This document shows, one piece after another, positions 36,340 to 43,895 of a stretch of DNA of 64,000 nt (position 1 is its first letter; every line of letters starts with the position of its first letter). A program made the translations under genes and the position numbers. The notes below the pieces were generated by a model. It made no database searches. It saw only the letters and a program-made list of their open reading frames with translations, and had not been told where the DNA came from. Where the stretch lies: positions 1,647,001 through 1,711,000 of the forward strand of contig NZ_CP076457.1 of assembly GCF_018866325.1 (NCBI RefSeq), read 5' to 3'. Source of the stretch: Streptomyces sp. YPW6. Lineage in GTDB: Bacteria; Actinomycetota; Actinomycetes; Streptomycetales; Streptomycetaceae.

Positions 36340-38067
36340 TCAGAACTCCCCGGATCGGTCGGTGCGGATGCGCTCCAGGAGCAGCAGCGACACCGCGCAC
36401 ACCAGCATCAGAATCGTGCTCAGGGCCATCGCCTGCCCGTAGTTGAGCTCCCCGGACCGGCCGAGCAGCCGGGCCACGGCGACCGGCAGGGTCGGGTTGT
36501 CGGGCCGGGCGATGAAGACCGTCGCGCCGAACTCCCCGAGGGAGACGGCGAACGCGAAGCCCGCGGCGACCAGCACCGCCCGTCGCACCAGCGGCAGATC
36601 GACCTCCCGCCAAGCCCGCAGCGGCGATGCCCCGAGCACGGCGGCGGCCTCCCGCAGCCGGTCGTCGACGGCCCGCAGCACGGGCAGCATGGTCCGTACG
36701 ACGAAGGGCACACCGACCAGCGCCTGGGCCAGCGGGACCAGGATCCAGGAGGTCCGCAGATCCAGCGGCGGCTTGTCCAGGGTGATCAGGAAGCCGAAGC
36801 CGACGGTCACGGCGGAGACCCCGAGGGGCAGCATCAGCAGGGCGTCGAACCCCCGCACCAGCCGCCCGGCCCGCCGGGTCAGGGCCGCCGCCGCGAGCCC
36901 GCCGACGGCCAGGGCGATGAGCGTCGCGACGAGCGCGTACCGCAGGGAATTGCCGACGGCCTCCAGCGGCGGCACCAGGAAGGTGGAGGAGCCGCCCGCC
37001 CCGACCGACTGGAGGGCCTCGTAGTAGCCGAAGCCGTACCCCCCGGGGCCGTCGAAGGACCGTTCCACCAGCACACCGAGCGGCAGCAGGATCAGCAGCA
37101 GGGCGGTGAGCAAGACCCCGCCGAGCAACGCCCACTGTCCCGCGCCACGCGGCCTGCGGGAGGTCTGCGCCGGGTCCACCAGCTTCAGCGCCCGCTCCCG
37201 GCGGCGTACGGTCGCGGCGTGCACGGCGAGGATCCCGCCGACCGCGGCGAACTGCACCAGGGTCAGCACGGCGGCCGTCGGCAGGTCCAGCAGCTGCGCG
37301 GTCTGCCGGTAGATCTCCACTTCCAGGGTGGAGTACGCCGGTCCGCCGAGGATCTGCACGACGCCGAAGGAGGTGAAGGTGAAGAGGAAGACCATCAGCG
37401 CCGCGGCGGCCACGGCGGGGGTGAGCGCGGGCAGCGTCACCCGGCGGAACGCGGCGAACCGCCCGGCGCCCAGCACCCGGGCGGCCTCCTCCTGGCGCGG
37501 GTCGAGCTGGGACCAGAGGCCGCCCACCGTGCGGACGACCACGGCGTAGTTGAAGAAGACGTGGGCCAGCAGGATCGCCCAGACGGTGGTGTCGAGGCGG
37601 ACGCCCCACAGCTCGTCGAGGAGCCCGCCGCGCCCGAGCAGCGCCAGGAACGCGGTGCCGACGACGACGGTGGGCAGCACGAACGGCACGGTGACGACGG
37701 CCCGCAGCAGCTGTTTGCCGGGGAAGTCGAAGCGGGCGAGGACATACGCCCCGGGCAGGGCGATCAGCAGGGTGAGCGCGGTCGAGGCGAGGGCCTGCCA
37801 GGTGGTGAACCAGAGGACGCCGAGGATGTCCGGGCGGCTCAGCACCTCGCCGATCCGCGCGAACTGCCAGTCGCCGCCCACCTTGAGCCCGCGGCCGACG
37901 ATGGCGGTCACGGGATAGGCGAAGAACAGCGCGAAGAACGCGACGGGCACGGCCATCAGGCCGAGCCGCACCGCGGCTCCACGCCGCCCGGACCCGCCAC
38001 GGGCGGGCCGGGCGGCCTCCTTCCCGGTCCCTACTTCAGGACCAGCGACTGCCACGACTGGATCCAC
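36340..38067 (-). CDS. thiP: Thiamine ABC transporter permease, fused two-domain ThiP-like
   Basis: A 575-residue protein with two permease domains in tandem, each with an EAA loop (DPRQEEAARVLGAGRFAAFR and DDRLREAAAVLGASPLRAWR). About twelve membrane segments. This fused layout is typical of ThiP and FbpB permeases. The start (ATG 38067) would overlap the binding-protein gene by 37 bases; an internal GTG four codons later is another possibility. Confidence 0.8.
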   Translation of the reverse strand: MDPVVAVAGPEVGTGKEAARPARGGSGRRGAAVRLGLMAVPVAFFALFFAYPVTAIVGRGLKVGGDWQFARIGEVLSRPDILGVLWFTTWQALASTALTLLIALPGAYVLARFDFPGKQLLRAVVTVPFVLPTVVVGTAFLALLGRGGLLDELWGVRLDTTVWAILLAHVFFNYAVVVRTVGGLWSQLDPRQEEAARVLGAGRFAAFRRVTLPALTPAVAAAALMVFLFTFTSFGVVQILGGPAYSTLEVEIYRQTAQLLDLPTAAVLTLVQFAAVGGILAVHAATVRRRERALKLVDPAQTSRRPRGAGQWALLGGVLLTALLLILLPLGVLVERSFDGPGGYGFGYYEALQSVGAGGSSTFLVPPLEAVGNSLRYALVATLIALAVGGLAAAALTRRAGRLVRGFDALLMLPLGVSAVTVGFGFLITLDKPPLDLRTSWILVPLAQALVGVPFVVRTMLPVLRAVDDRLREAAAVLGASPLRAWREVDLPLVRRAVLVAAGFAFAVSLGEFGATVFIARPDNPTLPVAVARLLGRSGELNYGQAMALSTILMLVCAVSLLLLERIRTDRSGEF

Positions 38068-39128
38068 TGCTCACGGTTGGCGGCGATCTTCTCGGGCGCG
38101 ACGGTGGGAGGCGTGTCGACCTTCTCGCCGTGCTGCGTGAACAGCTCCGGCAGCTCGGCGTCCGTCACGACCGGGTTGACGAACATGTTCAGCGGCATGT
38201 CCTCCTGGAACGTCTTACTGATCATGAAGTCCAGCAGGGCCTTGCCGCCGGCCTCGTTCTTCGCCCCGCTCAGCAGCCCGGCGTACTCGGTCTGCCGGAA
38301 GCAGGTGCCGGTGGCGACCCCGGTGGGGGCCTCCTTCGGCTGCGGGTCGGCGTAGAGCACCTCGACCGGCGGGCTGGAGGCGTAGGAGACGACGAGCGGC
38401 CGGTCGGCCTTGGTCTTCTTGCCGCCCGCGGAGCCGGAGAACTCCTCGTTGTACGCCTGCTCCCAGCCGTCGACGACCTTGACGCCGTTGGCCTTCAGCT
38501 TCTTCCAGTACGCCTCGTAGCCGTCCTCGCCCTCGGCGGCGATGGTGCCGAGGAGGAAGCCGAGACCGGGCGAGGAACTGGCCGCGTTCTCCGTGACGAG
38601 GAGGTTCTTGTACGCGGGCTTCAACAGGTCCGCGAAGGTCTGCGGCGGCGCGAGCTTCTTGTCGGCGAAGTACTTCTTGTCGTAGTTGACGCAGATGTCA
38701 CCGGTGTCGACGGGCGTGACCCGGTGCTTCTCGTCCGTCTGCGTGTCCGCCGCGACGCGGTCCAGGCCCTTGGCCTCGTACGCGGTGAACAGACCGTTGT
38801 CGAGGGCGCGGGAGAGCAGGGTGTTGTCGACGCCGAAGAAGACGTCGCCGCGCGGGGAGCCCTTGGTCAGGATCTCCTGGTTGAGCGCGGCCCCGGCGTC
38901 GCCGCTCTTGAGGGTCTTGACCGTGTAGCCGGTCTCCTGGGTGAAGGCCTTCAGCACGTCCTTCGAGACGTTGAAGGAGTCGTGGCTGACCAGGGTCACG
39001 GTCTTGGAGCCGCTGCCCTCGGACGCCCCGGAGCCCGCGGAGCCGTCGTCGCTGCCGCAGCCGGCGAGCACGGTGACGCCGAGTGCCGCGGCGAGCGCGG
39101 TCGCAGCGTACTTCGTGGTGGTGTTCAT
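38031..39128 (-). CDS. thiB: Thiamine-binding lipoprotein, ThiB-like
   Basis: A 365-residue solute-binding protein. The signal peptide ends in the lipobox VLAGC at about residue 24. Mature protein begins KTVTLVSHDSFNVSKDVLKAF, the typical start of ThiB. Later FGVDNTLLSRA and DTGDICVNYDKKYF also fit. ATG 39128 follows CAGGAGGAAT. It is the first gene of the thiBPQ operon and lies directly after the TPP riboswitch, which should shut it off when thiamine pyrophosphate is plentiful. Confidence 0.88.
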   Translation of the reverse strand: MNTTTKYAATALAAALGVTVLAGCGSDDGSAGSGASEGSGSKTVTLVSHDSFNVSKDVLKAFTQETGYTVKTLKSGDAGAALNQEILTKGSPRGDVFFGVDNTLLSRALDNGLFTAYEAKGLDRVAADTQTDEKHRVTPVDTGDICVNYDKKYFADKKLAPPQTFADLLKPAYKNLLVTENAASSSPGLGFLLGTIAAEGEDGYEAYWKKLKANGVKVVDGWEQAYNEEFSGSAGGKKTKADRPLVVSYASSPPVEVLYADPQPKEAPTGVATGTCFRQTEYAGLLSGAKNEAGGKALLDFMISKTFQEDMPLNMFVNPVVTDAELPELFTQHGEKVDTPPTVAPEKIAANREQWIQSWQSLVLK

Positions 39129-39226
39129 GTGATTCCTCCTGGAGGTGACCAGGAAGAGACGCGGCCCCGCCCGCTGTCCGGCGAACCGGAAGCGGGCAGG
39201 GCGCAACAGCTTGAGTAAGGTCCGAA

Positions 39227-39322
39227 CTTCCTACCCGGAATGACCCGGGCGAGGTTCAGAGGGTCTGCGGCCAACCTGTCCTTGGTGCCGCACTCTCAGC
39301 GCTGTGGCGCTCCCCTGTCGGA
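39227..39322 (-). promoter_or_regulatory. TPP riboswitch (THI element)
   Basis: On the minus strand the leader of thiB shows the conserved THI-box pieces in order: GGGGAGCGCC, GCTGAGAGTG, then GACCCTCTGAACCT, and finally CCGGGTCATTCCGGGTAGGAA-like bases next to the 5' end of the operon. These are the pyrimidine- and pyrophosphate-binding helices of the thiamine pyrophosphate aptamer. It lies about 100 bases before the thiB start, so control of translation or transcription of thiBPQ is expected. Confidence 0.92.
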
Positions 39323-39510
39323 ATATGAAGTTGATTTCGGCCCAGGCTACACCGGCGGATTCCGGCCGAAGCGGAGAGGCCCCGGGGCGCGGGACCGAGG
39401 GCGCAGGACCGACGGCGCGGGACCTGGCGTCCTCGCCCGTCGCCTGCTGTGCGACGGGCTGCGGGCGACGACGCCGGTCGGACGCGACGACGCCGGTCGG
39501 ACGACAGCCC
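39323..39510. other. Intergenic region between rlmN and the riboswitch
   Basis: Short stretch without a gene. A 20-base phrase containing CGACGACGCCGGTCGGACG occurs twice in tandem at about 39467-39505. The thiB promoter must lie here; no clear -10/-35 was picked out. Confidence 0.4.
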
Positions 39511-40617
39511 TCAGCGCTCGGAGGCCGCCAGCTGACCGCAGGCTCCGTCGATCTCCTGGCCGCGGGTGTCCCGGACGGTGACGGGCACGCCGTGGGCCGC
39601 GATGGCCTCGACGAACGCCTTCTCGTCCTCGGGGCGCGAGGCTGTCCACTGGGAGCCGGGCGTGGGGTTCAGCGGGATCAGGTTGACGTGCACCCGCTTG
39701 CCCTTGAGCAGCCGGCCGAGCAGGTCGCCGCGCCAGGCCTGGTCGTTGATGTCCCGGATCAGGGCGTACTCGATGGAGATCCGGCGGCCGGACTTCTCGG
39801 CGTACTCCCAGGCGGCGTCCAGGACCTCGCGGACCTTCCACCGGGTGTTGACGGGGACCAGGGTGTCGCGCAGCTCGTCGTCCGGGGCGTGCAGCGAGAC
39901 GGCGAGGCGGCACTTGAGTCCCTCGTCGGCGAAGCGCAGCATGGCCGGGACGAGCCCCACGGTGGAGACGGTGATCCCGCGCTGCGAGAGGCCGAGGCCG
40001 TCCGGCTCGGGGTCGGTGAGCCGGCGGATGGCGCCGACGACGCGCTTGTAGTTGGCGAGCGGCTCGCCCATGCCCATGAAGACGATGTTGGAGAGCCGGG
40101 CGGGACCGCCGGGCACCTCGCCGTCGCGCAGGGCGCGCATGCCGTCGACGATCTGGTGCACGATCTCGGCGGTCGACAGGTTCCGGTCGAGGCCGGCTTG
40201 CCCGGTGGCGCAGAAGGGGCAGTTCATCCCGCAGCCGGCCTGCGAGGAGATGCACATCGTGACGCGCTCCGGATAGCGCATCAGGACGGACTCGACGAGC
40301 GTCCCGTCGTGCAGCTTCCACAGGGTCTTGCGGGTGGTGTCGTCGTCGCAGCTGATGTGCCGGACCACGGACATCAGCTCGGGGAACAGCGCCTCGGCGA
40401 GCTTCTCCCGCGACGCGGCCGGGATGTTGGTCCACTCGGCCGGGTCGTGCGCGTACCGCGCGAAGTAGTGCTGCGAGAGCTGCTGGGCGCGGAACGGCTT
40501 CTCGCCGGCCGCGGCGACGGCTTCCTTGCGCTCGGCGGGCGTGAGGTCGGCGAGGTGCCGCGGCGGCTTCTTGGCTCCGCGGGGCGCGACGAAAGTGAGT
40601 TCTCCGGGCTTAGGCAT
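39511..40617 (-). CDS. rlmN: 23S rRNA/tRNA adenine-C2 methyltransferase RlmN
   Basis: A 368-residue radical SAM enzyme that methylates A2503 of 23S rRNA and A37 of some tRNAs. The cluster motif is CGMNCPFC, followed by GGP-type and [13 protein letters not shown]-binding stretches; the second conserved Cys is in DGACGQL near the C-terminus. The first seven codons and 22 upstream bases are the left attachment site of the inserted conjugative element. The coding sequence is intact, but everything upstream of the start is now element DNA. Confidence 0.92.
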   Translation of the reverse strand: MPKPGELTFVAPRGAKKPPRHLADLTPAERKEAVAAAGEKPFRAQQLSQHYFARYAHDPAEWTNIPAASREKLAEALFPELMSVVRHISCDDDTTRKTLWKLHDGTLVESVLMRYPERVTMCISSQAGCGMNCPFCATGQAGLDRNLSTAEIVHQIVDGMRALRDGEVPGGPARLSNIVFMGMGEPLANYKRVVGAIRRLTDPEPDGLGLSQRGITVSTVGLVPAMLRFADEGLKCRLAVSLHAPDDELRDTLVPVNTRWKVREVLDAAWEYAEKSGRRISIEYALIRDINDQAWRGDLLGRLLKGKRVHVNLIPLNPTPGSQWTASRPEDEKAFVEAIAAHGVPVTVRDTRGQEIDGACGQLAASER

Positions 40618-40639
40618 GGTTCATCCAGTGTGGCAGACA
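40598..40639. repeat. Left attachment site (attL), 42-bp direct repeat
   Basis: Exactly the same 42 bases as 54777-54818. It contains the rlmN start codon (40615-40617), 20 bases of the coding sequence and 22 bases upstream. The base just outside differs at each end of both copies, which fixes the length. Confidence 0.95.
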
Positions 40640-40650
40640 CGCCGAGGTGC

Positions 40651-40684
40651 CCCGGGTCGTCGCCCAGCTCAGCGGCGACCCGGG
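40651..40684 (-). terminator. Imperfect hairpin between the element methyltransferase gene and rlmN
   Basis: Arms around CCCGGGTCGTCGCC and GGCGACCCGGG can pair with a small bulge. It lies just inside the left end of the element, and could weaken readthrough from the methyltransferase gene into rlmN, or be an integrase arm structure. Confidence 0.4.
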
Positions 40685-40779
40685 CGGGCCGGTGCCGGTC
40701 GTTGATGGTGGTTGTGGGTCGTCGTTGGCTGCCCCTCGACGGCCCACAGACGGCCCGGCCCGTTGGCCGCGTCCGCAGG

Positions 40780-41610
40780 TCACGGCCGCCGGTCGGCACT
40801 GCTGGCGGGAACCGTGCCGACGGCCAAGAGGTGCGAGCTGGCGGCGAGGAGTTCCGGGTACGGCTCCGCCATGCGGGCCGCGTCCATGGCTGAGGCGATC
40901 AGCTCATCCGTGGGACCTTCGCCCGGCTGCTGCTCTGCCGCCTTCACCAGCGACCAGGCCGGGCCCTCGATGCCGAAGACCTGCACATCCACCAGCCCGG
41001 AGGCGACCAGCTCTTCCACCAGCTCTTCGGCTCGGTGGAAGTACGAGAGGGTGAACCCCCGCGATCCGTCATAGACGGCCGTCTCCAGGATCTTGGAGAC
41101 GGAGTTGTGAATCCGCTCGGTGTGCAGGTGGGCGTACGTGACGTGCTCGAAGAGCGACGCATAGCGATTGATCGCGGCGGCGGCCACCAGTCCCCCGGGC
41201 TTGGCCACACGGGAGGCTTCCGCGAGTGCCCGTTGCCGGTCGGCCGGGTCGGGCAGGTGGTACAGCGGCCCGAGGAGCTGGACAACGTCGAATGTGTCGT
41301 CCGGCTCGGGAAGGTCGCGCGCGTCACCGACCACCGCCGGGCACACCGCCGTCGCGGCCTCAACGTGACGGGGCACCGGGTCCACCAGAGCGACGTCGTA
41401 GCCGTCCTTCACCAGCCATTCAGCGTGAATCCCGGTCCCCCCGCCCACGTCGAGCACCCGTGCCGGCGCGGGGGGCAGAAAGCGTCGGAGGAGTTCCTGA
41501 GTTCTAGCCAGTTCCATCCGACCGTCTGCCGAGCTGCGCAGGCGGCTGTCCTCGTTGACCGTCTCGCCATAGAACCGCATCACGGAGGGAGCCAATTCGA
41601 GATTCGACAT
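40780..41610 (-). CDS. Class I SAM-dependent methyltransferase
   Basis: A 276-residue methyltransferase with motif I VLDVGGGTGIHAEWL, the acidic end of strand 2 in VALVDPVPRH, DARDLPEPDD and the post-I segment FDVVQLLGPLYHLPD. It is of the small-molecule type; target unknown. ATG 41610 sits six bases from a possible -10 (GATACT on minus), so the mRNA may be leaderless. It is divergent from the GntR gene across a shared operator, and its transcript points directly at rlmN. Confidence 0.82.
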   Translation of the reverse strand: MSNLELAPSVMRFYGETVNEDSRLRSSADGRMELARTQELLRRFLPPAPARVLDVGGGTGIHAEWLVKDGYDVALVDPVPRHVEAATAVCPAVVGDARDLPEPDDTFDVVQLLGPLYHLPDPADRQRALAEASRVAKPGGLVAAAAINRYASLFEHVTYAHLHTERIHNSVSKILETAVYDGSRGFTLSYFHRAEELVEELVASGLVDVQVFGIEGPAWSLVKAAEQQPGEGPTDELIASAMDAARMAEPYPELLAASSHLLAVGTVPASSADRRP

Positions 41611-41616
41611 GGTCGC

Positions 41617-41648
41617 AGTATCGTGTGTACCGGTGGACCAGTCCAGTG
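41617..41648. promoter_or_regulatory. Shared promoter/operator between methyltransferase and GntR genes
   Basis: The 57-base gap between the two starts contains ACCGGTGGACCAGTCCAG at 41630-41647, a one-mismatch copy of most of the perfect operator at 42507-42532. On the minus strand GATACT (41617-41622) is placed as a -10 for a leaderless methyltransferase transcript, with the operator over the spacer and -35 region. Confidence 0.65.
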
Positions 41649-41666
41649 CAGGGAATAGGGGAAGCC

Positions 41667-42383
41667 ATGGCAGTCCTGAAGTACGAAGAGATCGCAGAGT
41701 TCCTGCGCACCCGCATCGCCGCTGGTGAGATCGCGCCCGGGGACACAATTCCGTCCGGCCGAGAGCTGGCCGAGCAGTGGGATGTGTCACGCGCCACCGC
41801 AATCAAGGCAGTCGATGTACTGCGAAACGATGGCGTGGTCGTGGCGAAGCAGGGAACCGGGTTCGTGGTCACGGAGACGCCCGTTGCACGCCCCGCCGGC
41901 GCTCGCCGTGCCGGATCAGCGCGCATCTTGGGCGGGATGCCGTTCCTGCGCGTCGGCGAGCCCGACTGGGCGGAACCCCCCGCCCGCGTCGCCGCCACCC
42001 TTGGGCTCTCCCCCGGGGCGAAAGCGCTCCGGCGCGTTCGCGTGCTCCAGCTCCCGGACGGAACGCCGAATAGCTGCGTTGAGGCGTGGTTCCCGCCGGA
42101 GGTCGCGGAGGTGTCGCCGCGCCTGGCAGACACCGCCCCGATCGCAGAAGGGACGACGCGATACGTCCGACGTCAGACCGGGCGGGGCCCGGCAGAAGGC
42201 GTGGACGTAACGACTGTGCGCGGCGCGTCGGAGACGGAAGCGGACCGCCTGGGGGTACAGGAGGGGGCACCGGTAGCCGTGCTGCTGCACACCGCGTACG
42301 ACGAGCAAGGCAAGCCGCTGGTCTGCGAGGAAGGCGTCACACCGTCCTCGCTCTTCGAACAGGTCGATACCTACGCAATGTAG
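41667..42383 (+). CDS. GntR/HutC-family repressor, KorSA-like
   Basis: A 238-residue regulator. The N-terminal winged helix (residues about 8-70) includes DTIPSGRELAEQWDVSRATAIKAVDVLR; the C-terminal half is a UTRA ligand domain ending DEQGKPLVCEEGV. ATG 41667 follows AGGGGAAG. In pSAM2 a GntR protein, KorSA, represses replication and transfer. Three copies of one palindrome lie around this gene: in its own promoter, in its terminator and before the Nudix/transfer genes. Autoregulation is therefore likely. Confidence 0.85.
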   Translation: MAVLKYEEIAEFLRTRIAAGEIAPGDTIPSGRELAEQWDVSRATAIKAVDVLRNDGVVVAKQGTGFVVTETPVARPAGARRAGSARILGGMPFLRVGEPDWAEPPARVAATLGLSPGAKALRRVRVLQLPDGTPNSCVEAWFPPEVAEVSPRLADTAPIAEGTTRYVRRQTGRGPAEGVDVTTVRGASETEADRLGVQEGAPVAVLLHTAYDEQGKPLVCEEGVTPSSLFEQVDTYAM

Positions 42384-42405
42384 GCATAAAGCGGCAAACG
42401 AAACG

Positions 42406-42436
42406 GCTGGACCGGTCCACCGGTTCAGCTTTTTTT
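42406..42436 (+). terminator. Terminator of the GntR gene that is also an operator copy
   Basis: GCTGGACCGGT (42406-42416) and ACCGGTTCAGC (42419-42429) pair, with one G-U in RNA, and seven T residues follow directly. The same sequence matches the GntR operator with a single change. It follows the GntR stop by 22 bases. Confidence 0.8.
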
Positions 42437-42504
42437 ATTGCCTCGAAACGCCGCCCTACCTGCACTTTCCGTCACTTCGGCACGACGAAGCGTGAGTCCA
42501 CCGC

Positions 42505-42533
42505 TTGACTGGACCGGTCCACCGGTCCAGTCT
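42505..42533 (+). promoter_or_regulatory. Promoter with perfect GntR operator before the transfer operon
   Basis: TTGACT at 42505-42510 and CAGTCT at 42528-42533 with 17 bases between could be -35 and -10. Between and across them lies a perfect palindrome, 12-base arms (GACTGGACCGGT) with a 2-base centre, at 42507-42532. Repressor bound here would cover the promoter. Confidence 0.7.
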
Positions 42534-42913
42534 CTTGGTTGTGGCCATCGCCCGATCCGGAACTTCCGGAAAGGGCGATGAACCACGCAGAAGGGGCCCT
42601 CTTTGGGCTGCTTCGACCTGCACGACTGGGCGTCACATCTTCGGATGTGACGCCAAGGGGCCCGTGAGAGATCGGGCCGAGGGTCCCGGATCCCTGGTCA
42701 ACCGGAGGGCTTAGACCGAAAGGTCACGTCTCCATACGCCTACCCGGGAGCTCGTGTTCCCGAAGGAGACACACGCACGTCCAGACCATCCGCAGTGCCC
42801 ATGACCGCTGTGGCCGGTTGCCTCCTCCGCCCGTCCAGTTCGCTTCACGCGGTGCTGTACGGGCGGGGCTGAGGGGAGCCGGGCTGTCCGGATCTACAAC
42901 CCCAAGGGGAGAC
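42534..42913 (+). other. Long structured leader of the Nudix/transfer operon
   Basis: About 380 bases without a convincing gene between the operator-promoter and the Nudix start. At 42629-42654 an 11-bp perfect stem is capped by a TTCG tetraloop. Outside it, GGGGCCC..TTTGG (about 42593-42606) can pair with CCAAGGGGCCC (42653-42663), giving a larger fold. It may be a leader RNA, a separate small RNA or an attenuator. Confidence 0.55.
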
Positions 42914-43336
42914 ATGAGTACCGAGACCTTCGAGACCATCCGCTTCACCGCCGATGTCGTCGTCACCACCACCAACGGACACGTGCTGCTGATCGAGCGC
43001 GGCTGGGACCCGCACAAGGGTGCGTGGGCCCTGCCCGGCGGTCACGTCGACCCCGGCGAGACCAGCCGCGAGGCCGCCGCCCGTGAGCTTGCCGAGGAAG
43101 CCGGCGTGTACGCGGCCCCCGGCGAGCTGAAGCAGATCGGCACGTTCGACCAGCCCAACCGCGACCCGCGCGGCCGGTACATCACGGTCGCCTACCACCT
43201 GACCGTCATCCCCGGAACGATCGTGGAGGCCGGTGACGACGCGACCCGTGCCGAGTGGTGGCCGCTGAGCGACCTGCCCCCGCTCGCCTTCGACCACGCG
43301 GACATCCTCCGCACGGTCACGGCTTCGGCCTCCTGA
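42914..43336 (+). CDS. Nudix hydrolase, possibly a Pif-like immunity protein
   Basis: A 140-residue protein with a perfect Nudix box at residues 43-65 (GHVDPGETSREAAARELAEE followed by AGV). Nudix enzymes hydrolyse nucleoside diphosphates linked to another moiety. In the AICE pSAM2 the Pif protein, which blocks entry of a second copy into a host already carrying the element, also has a Nudix motif. Position next to the KorSA-like gene matches that arrangement. Identity as Pif is inference. Confidence 0.85.
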   Translation: MSTETFETIRFTADVVVTTTNGHVLLIERGWDPHKGAWALPGGHVDPGETSREAAARELAEEAGVYAAPGELKQIGTFDQPNRDPRGRYITVAYHLTVIPGTIVEAGDDATRAEWWPLSDLPPLAFDHADILRTVTASAS

Positions 43337-43365
43337 CACACCACACCAGTCACCCCAGACGGCGC

Positions 43366-43395
43366 GAGGCCCCGGTGCGGACACACCGGGGCCTC
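43366..43395 (+). terminator. Terminator after the Nudix gene
   Basis: Perfect 12-bp stem (GAGGCCCCGGTG with its complement) and 6-base loop, 30 bases after the stop. Confidence 0.75.
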
Positions 43396-43431
43396 TTCGG
43401 GCCGTCACACCTGCTAGGGAGAACACGACCC

Positions 43432-43704
43432 ATGCACAGCATCGCAGCACTTCAGGCCGCCGTTACGGCTGCCGCCCCGTTCGGCGGTGAGCCGTCGGAC
43501 GCCGAGCTGGACGCGATCGACCGGGAGATGCCCGCCATCCTGGCGGATGTCGCCCTGCTCGATGCGCAGATCATGACCATCGACCGCACCCCGACCGAAC
43601 TGGACCACCAGCGCATCCGGCGGGCCCGCCGGCGGGTCCTGGCGGCCCGCCGGGAGCTGGCCAACCGGTCGGCCGGCGTGAGCCTGTCGGGGGGTGCGGC
43701 CTGA
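43432..43704 (+). CDS. Small AICE protein, DUF6284-like
   Basis: A 90-residue, mostly helical protein: MHSIAALQAAVTAAAPF, then AILADVALLDAQI, DRTPTELDHQRIRRARRR and VLAARRELANR. I recall this pattern in small proteins of Streptomyces integrative elements grouped as DUF6284. No function is known. ATG 43432 follows TAGGGAG. The next gene starts within its stop codon (TGATG), so they are translationally coupled. Confidence 0.75.
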   Translation: MHSIAALQAAVTAAAPFGGEPSDAELDAIDREMPAILADVALLDAQIMTIDRTPTELDHQRIRRARRRVLAARRELANRSAGVSLSGGAA

Positions 43705-43895
43705 TGGACAGTCGCTTCGATCTCACCGAGTACGACCGCACCCGCATCCTCGCCGCCCGGCAGGCCCTCGCGGACGCGCAGGCCGTGAGCCTGCTGGATG
43801 CGTCCGCCATGGCCCGGATGATCGGCCGCCTTGAGGTGACCGTGGAAAGCCTCATCGAGATGGTCGACCCTCCGGTTTCGGGTGGTGCGGCATGA
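43704..43895 (+). CDS. Small hypothetical AICE protein
   Basis: A 63-residue, helical, mostly neutral protein (MDSRFDLTEYDRTRILAARQ start; ends GGAA like its upstream neighbour). Coupled to the genes on both sides by overlapping stop and start codons, which is the main support that it is real. No family recognised. Confidence 0.65.
   Translation: MDSRFDLTEYDRTRILAARQALADAQAVSLLDASAMARMIGRLEVTVESLIEMVDPPVSGGAA

Noticed and set aside
40598..40639. tRNA 3' end as the attachment site
   Set aside because: The repeat does not fold as a tRNA end and lies over the rlmN start codon.
42801..42872. A 23-codon open frame in the transfer-operon leader
   Set aside because: No ribosome site and unremarkable composition; not enough support to call a leader peptide.
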